NCBI GenBank assembly: GCA_035647615.1
Contig: DASRND010000029.1
Location: 1-64,000, forward strand
Reading direction: 5' to 3'
Length of the DNA: 64,000 bases
Source: Bacteroidales bacterium
Lineage (GTDB): Bacteria > Bacteroidota > Bacteroidia > Bacteroidales > 4484-276
The number at the start of each line of letters is the position of its first letter. Positions within the stretch are counted from its first letter, which is position 1. Shown here one piece after another: positions 60,718-64,000 of the stretch. The notes beneath the pieces were generated by a model that saw only the letters and a list, made by a program, of their open reading frames with translations, made no database searches and was not told the DNA's origin. The translations under genes and the position numbers were made by a program.

Positions 60718-62619
60718 ATGAAAATGAATGGATTGTTAAAAGGTTCGCTGATTCTGTTTGCCTTTTTGCTTGTCGTAAATGTGCAAAGTCAGCCAATGGC
60801 AGATCAGATGTCGGAAAACTACCGCAAAGCTTACCAGGTCGGCACCCGCTCTGCTGACGGAAACCCTGGTCCCAATTATTGGATAAACCATGCCAGCTAC
60901 GATATCGATGTGGAGGTAACGCCCGCCACAGGTTTGATAAGCGGCAAAGCCACCATCCTTTACACCAACAACAGCCCCGATACTCTGCAAGAACTGGTTT
61001 TCAGGCTTTATCAGGATATTTATAAAAAAGGAAATGCCCGCCAGTTTGTTCTCGCAACGTCCGATTTAACTGATGGAGTTCAGGTCACTTCTTTGGCTGT
61101 CGACGGCCAAACCCTTGATACCAAAGGCAACAAGGTATCGCGTTCGGCCACTAATATGACAGTACAACTCCAGAAGCCTTTGTTTGCAAACCAAACAGCG
61201 GAGGTGAAGATAGAGTGGAATTTCGTGATGCCGCAACAACATTTTATACGAATCGGACAATACCGTCCGGAGCATTTGTTTGCCGGTTATTGGTATCCGC
61301 AAACAGCGGTTTACGACGACATCGATGGCTGGGACAGACATGAGTATCAGGGCATGGTTGAGTTTTATAATGATCATAACGATTTTAGTGTAAATATTAC
61401 GGTGCCCGGCGGGTTTGCATCATGGGCTACCGGCGTGCTGCAAAATCCTGCAGAAGTACTGGGTGATGAAAAAGCCCGATTGCTCGAAAAGGCTGCCGAC
61501 AGTGATGCTGTTTATCATATTATCGAAGCTTCCGATTATAATGAGTTGGATCAATTACAACCCGGAGGCCCCCACACCTGGAAATTTAAAGCTGATCTGG
61601 TGCCCGACTTTGCTTTTGCGGTAAGCAGCATAGCCGTGTGGGATGCCACGAGCGCAGTGGTGGATTTAGCTTCCGGCCGGCGCGTGCTTATCTCGGCGGT
61701 CTATCCTCCCGGACTGACGCACTACGAAAAGGTGGCAGACATAACGCGCGAAGCGGTGCAATACATGTCGTTCGAATGGCCGGGCGTACCTTTTCCTTAT
61801 CCGCGGACTACAGTTTTTGCGAGCGGCCTGAAAACAGGCGGCATGGAGTTCCCGATGATCGCCAATGATGGTGCTCCCGACGACCTGGCCGACTTGCAGG
61901 GACTCACATTCCATGAGGTTTTTCACAACTATTTCCCTTTTTCCATGGGCACCAACGAACGAAAGTATGCCTTTATGGACGAAGGCTGGGCGCACTATTT
62001 CCCCACAGGATTTCTGGCGCAAGTCTCGCCCGGATATGTTTATTTGCAGAATTCAATCCGCAGCTATGCTGCTTTCGCAGGAAGTGAAAACGAACTACCA
62101 CCCATCATTCCCACCTATATCTTAAACGACTACGCGAGTCAGCGAATGGCCGCTTATCAGCGTCCGGCGGTGGCTTATCATCTGCTGCGCCAGGAACTTG
62201 GCGATGAAGTTTTTGGTAGCGCTTTGCGCGAATATGTGCGGCGCTGGCGGGGTAAACATCCTATGCCTTACGACTTTTTTGCTACCTTCGATCAGGTGAG
62301 CGGTGAATCGCTGGAGTGGTTCTGGCGCCCCTGGTTTTTTGAACATGGTCGCCCCGACCTGGCCGTGAAGCCTCCCGACGATGGCAACATCATCCGAATC
62401 CAGCGCCTGGGAATTATGCCAGTTCCTGTTTATCTCCAAATAGATTTTACCGATGGTACCAGCACGGTGATAGAGGAAAAGGCAAGCGTTTGGAAAGAGG
62501 GAATGCGTGATTTGGAAATAGTGGTGCCGGCACAAAAAACAATCGAAAAACTTGAATTGGGAAACGAATGGATTCCCGACAGCAACCCCGCCAACAACAA
62601 GTGGCAGCGGCGTTTATGA
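60718..62619 (+). CDS. M1 family metallopeptidase
   Basis: A 633-residue exported zinc aminopeptidase-like protein. Signal peptide residues 1-24 (LLVVNVQS). The N-terminal beta domain (about 35-270) includes YDIDVEVTPATGLISGKATI. The exopeptidase motif KTGGMEFPMI stands in place of GAMEN, and the zinc site is HEVFH (His399, Glu400, His403) with Glu422 (HExxH, 18 residues, E). Late YQRPAVAYHLLRQELGDEVF holds the conserved Tyr. The C-terminal domain is short, so this is the compact Bacteroidota form. It likely trims peptides in the periplasm or outside the cell. Confidence 0.87.
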   Translation: MKMNGLLKGSLILFAFLLVVNVQSQPMADQMSENYRKAYQVGTRSADGNPGPNYWINHASYDIDVEVTPATGLISGKATILYTNNSPDTLQELVFRLYQDIYKKGNARQFVLATSDLTDGVQVTSLAVDGQTLDTKGNKVSRSATNMTVQLQKPLFANQTAEVKIEWNFVMPQQHFIRIGQYRPEHLFAGYWYPQTAVYDDIDGWDRHEYQGMVEFYNDHNDFSVNITVPGGFASWATGVLQNPAEVLGDEKARLLEKAADSDAVYHIIEASDYNELDQLQPGGPHTWKFKADLVPDFAFAVSSIAVWDATSAVVDLASGRRVLISAVYPPGLTHYEKVADITREAVQYMSFEWPGVPFPYPRTTVFASGLKTGGMEFPMIANDGAPDDLADLQGLTFHEVFHNYFPFSMGTNERKYAFMDEGWAHYFPTGFLAQVSPGYVYLQNSIRSYAAFAGSENELPPIIPTYILNDYASQRMAAYQRPAVAYHLLRQELGDEVFGSALREYVRRWRGKHPMPYDFFATFDQVSGESLEWFWRPWFFEHGRPDLAVKPPDDGNIIRIQRLGIMPVPVYLQIDFTDGTSTVIEEKASVWKEGMRDLEIVVPAQKTIEKLELGNEWIPDSNPANNKWQRRL

Positions 62620-62677
62620 TTTTTAATAACAAACTTTTATGGCGACGGCTTGTTTATCGATTATAAACTAAGCGACC

Positions 62678-63295
62678 ATGAAAAAACAACCAGACGACCT
62701 TTTCAGGAAACTTTTCGCATCAAACCTTATCAAAAGTGATAACTCGCAAACGAGTCAAAACCAGCCTTTGATTCGTGACGAGGCCTTTAAAAAAGATTTT
62801 GAGATATGGAAGCACTCGCCGGAAGCTAAGGCCTTGCACAAGCAGTTGCTGGAAAGCTATCTGGCACGAAGTACGCATGCGTCAACTACTCAAATTGCGA
62901 TTTACACTGCCCCAGGCGCCATTGGGCTAACCATAAAAATGCCGGAAGATACGGATGTAAAAATCTATCGTTTTTTGCTCGACTTTCTGCGCGAGCAGCT
63001 GATGACACTGCAATACAGCCTGTACAGCTCTACAATCGAAGAGAAGGCGGGAGCAGAAGGTGTTCAGCATTTTTGCGAAAGGCATTATCTGAAACCCAAC
63101 ATCCTAAACGAGAAATACCCGATCGATCAGCTATACGGCAGCATCATGCTGGAGCTGGAACTGGAAGATGACGGGGTAAAATATCTGAAGGTAATGAGCA
63201 CCTACCATACCGGCTATAATTACAAGCCGCCACAGGGATTTGATGCGCTGGTGCAATATCTGTTTTCCGACAAGCGATCGGATAAAGGAGAGTAA
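62678..63295 (+). CDS. Conserved hypothetical protein
   Basis: A 205-residue soluble protein I do not recognise. The N-terminus (DDLFRKLFASNLIKSDNSQ) is polar with a basic start and no signal peptide. A helical part (FEIWKHSPEAKALHKQLLES) is followed by beta segments (AIYTAPGAIGLTIKMP, GSIMLELELEDDGVKYLKV) and an aromatic end (STYHTGYNYKPPQGFDAL). Length and pattern suggest a single domain protein. It follows the M1 peptidase by 58 bp on the same strand and could share its transcript. No ligand-binding motif is apparent. Confidence 0.7.
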   Translation: MKKQPDDLFRKLFASNLIKSDNSQTSQNQPLIRDEAFKKDFEIWKHSPEAKALHKQLLESYLARSTHASTTQIAIYTAPGAIGLTIKMPEDTDVKIYRFLLDFLREQLMTLQYSLYSSTIEEKAGAEGVQHFCERHYLKPNILNEKYPIDQLYGSIMLELELEDDGVKYLKVMSTYHTGYNYKPPQGFDALVQYLFSDKRSDKGE

Positions 63296-63338
63296 TTATT
63301 TTTTGTTTGTGATGTTGCATCAACAAAAACCCACAGAA

Positions 63339-63458
63339 CAAATTCCAAATGACAAATAAATTCCAAAAATCAATATTCAAACATTCGAAACAGTTTTGGT
63401 TATTGGATTTTTAATATTGGAATTTATTCGGGATTTGTTTTATTATCATTTGGGATTT
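63339..63458. repeat. Imperfect inverted repeat with TTCCAAA-type units
   Basis: The left part (from 63340: AATTCCAAATGACAAATAAA) and the right part in reverse complement (AAATCCCAAATGATAATAAA) match over about 40 bp with gaps. The right arm contains the stop of the next gene. The stem of the 35422 hairpin (GTTTTGGTTATTG) occurs at 63393 as GTTTTGGTTATTGGA, and a related TCCAAATTCC stretch occurs at about 21400, so this is a dispersed repeat family. Confidence 0.55.
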
Positions 63459-63951
63459 GATAGTCAAGCACATCAAAATCAATGACCTTGATTTGCCAAC
63501 GGCCATCCATAGGAATCTTACGATAAAAAAACGGTTTCAATAAAAAACTTGCTACCATCATCGACACACCGATAATTGCGGTGGTTTGGTCTATCAGCGG
63601 ATATTCGTTGTGGATGATTCCGTTTGCACCAGTGATGGCCATGTACACCAACCCTCCACCAAAAAGCGCTTTCCGCGAAAATTTATAGATAAATCCGCGA
63701 AAGCGATACATTTTTTTTATTTGTTGTAACGGTATGATGAGCGTGTTGTCGATGGTTAGCGTGCTGTCGGTAAGGTGGGTGATGGTGCCTTTGATGCGCG
63801 TTTCGTTTACCAGCAATTCGATGTCGTTGTCCGGCGAATATTTGAAATTTTTGACCGTGCCGGTTTTTTCGACCACCAGGTATTGCTGTGCCTCTGTGGC
63901 AAACGGAATGAGGGAAAAGACAAATAGAAAAACCAACAAACGGATTTTCAT
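63424..63951 (-). CDS. Exported protein of unknown function
   Basis: A 175-residue protein with a signal peptide ending FATEAQQ. The mature part opens with short beta strands (EKTGTVKNFKYSPDNDIELL, GTITHLTDSTLTID) and LQQIKKMYRFRG, then two hydrophobic helices (about 100-118 and 128-146, ALFGGGLVYMAITGANGI and AIIGVSMMVASFLLKPFFY), and a C-terminal tail. I recognise no family. The last ten codons (QIPNDNKTNPE) and the stop lie in the inverted repeat, so the tail may be repeat-derived and not part of the original protein. Confidence 0.7.
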   Translation of the reverse strand: MKIRLLVFLFVFSLIPFATEAQQYLVVEKTGTVKNFKYSPDNDIELLVNETRIKGTITHLTDSTLTIDNTLIIPLQQIKKMYRFRGFIYKFSRKALFGGGLVYMAITGANGIIHNEYPLIDQTTAIIGVSMMVASFLLKPFFYRKIPMDGRWQIKVIDFDVLDYQIPNDNKTNPE

Positions 63952-64000
63952 GCTTTGAAATTGAAAGTAAAAGCAGCTAAAATAGATAAATCCGATGTGT

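Overview
The window looks like a chromosomal segment of a member of the Bacteroidota (Bacteroidia-like). The evidence is a type IX secretion (T9SS) locus (gldJ, porP/sprF, two porU-type genes, porV), Bacteroidota-only families (DUF6029, Omp28, DUF4251, HYC_CC_PP, FISUMP), several matches to the TAnnTTTG -7 promoter element, and general lack of Shine-Dalgarno sequences. No rRNA, phage, integron or CRISPR array is visible. The only RNA gene is a tRNA-Leu(CAA). All family calls come from reading the proteins by eye; no search was run.

Layout. 0-4.6 kb: a secreted FISUMP-domain protein, a thioredoxin-fold lipoprotein or periplasmic protein, and a radical SAM/SDR pair. 4.9-10.1 kb (minus): an operon of a B12-binding radical SAM enzyme, two glycosyltransferases and a DegT-type sugar aminotransferase, interrupted by a palindromic repeat element; it probably makes a surface glycan or glycolipid. 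10.5-20.6 kb (plus): a release-factor-like protein (baeRF), then a metal resistance run (DUF305, HYC_CC_PP, CusA, CusC, CusB) that carries two four-helix-bundle genes and an 8-bp tandem repeat. 20.7-29.7 kb: housekeeping genes (tRNA-Leu, prs, rplY/ctc, pth), an ALDH7-type dehydrogenase, a ModE-like regulator, a NifX-like protein, a Cas4-like/DUF2779 nuclease and a nitroreductase. 29.9-33.1 kb (minus): TlpA-like, DUF6029 barrel and Omp28 operon. 33.2-38.8 kb: manA, an M20 amidohydrolase and a Wza/Wzc-type exopolysaccharide pair with a Gly-Tyr repeat tail. 38.9-45.5 kb: pyrophosphatase, DUF6544, TatD, TcdA, a TrpF-like protein without the usual catalytic Cys, AnmK and MurF.

45.6-57.4 kb is the T9SS locus: gldJ-porP on the minus strand, divergent from porU1-porU2-porV on the plus strand. 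Both PorU copies keep the His/Cys pair of C25 peptidases, so this genome may have two sortases served by one PorV. 57.6-64 kb: ispF, DUF4251, LpxR-like, a small barrel protein, an M1 peptidase and two proteins of unknown function.

The items most worth following up are the tandem PorU pair, the octamer repeat family found both between efflux genes and inside the CusB reading frame, the SDR with an internal 42-residue duplication, and the Cys-less TrpF-like protein.
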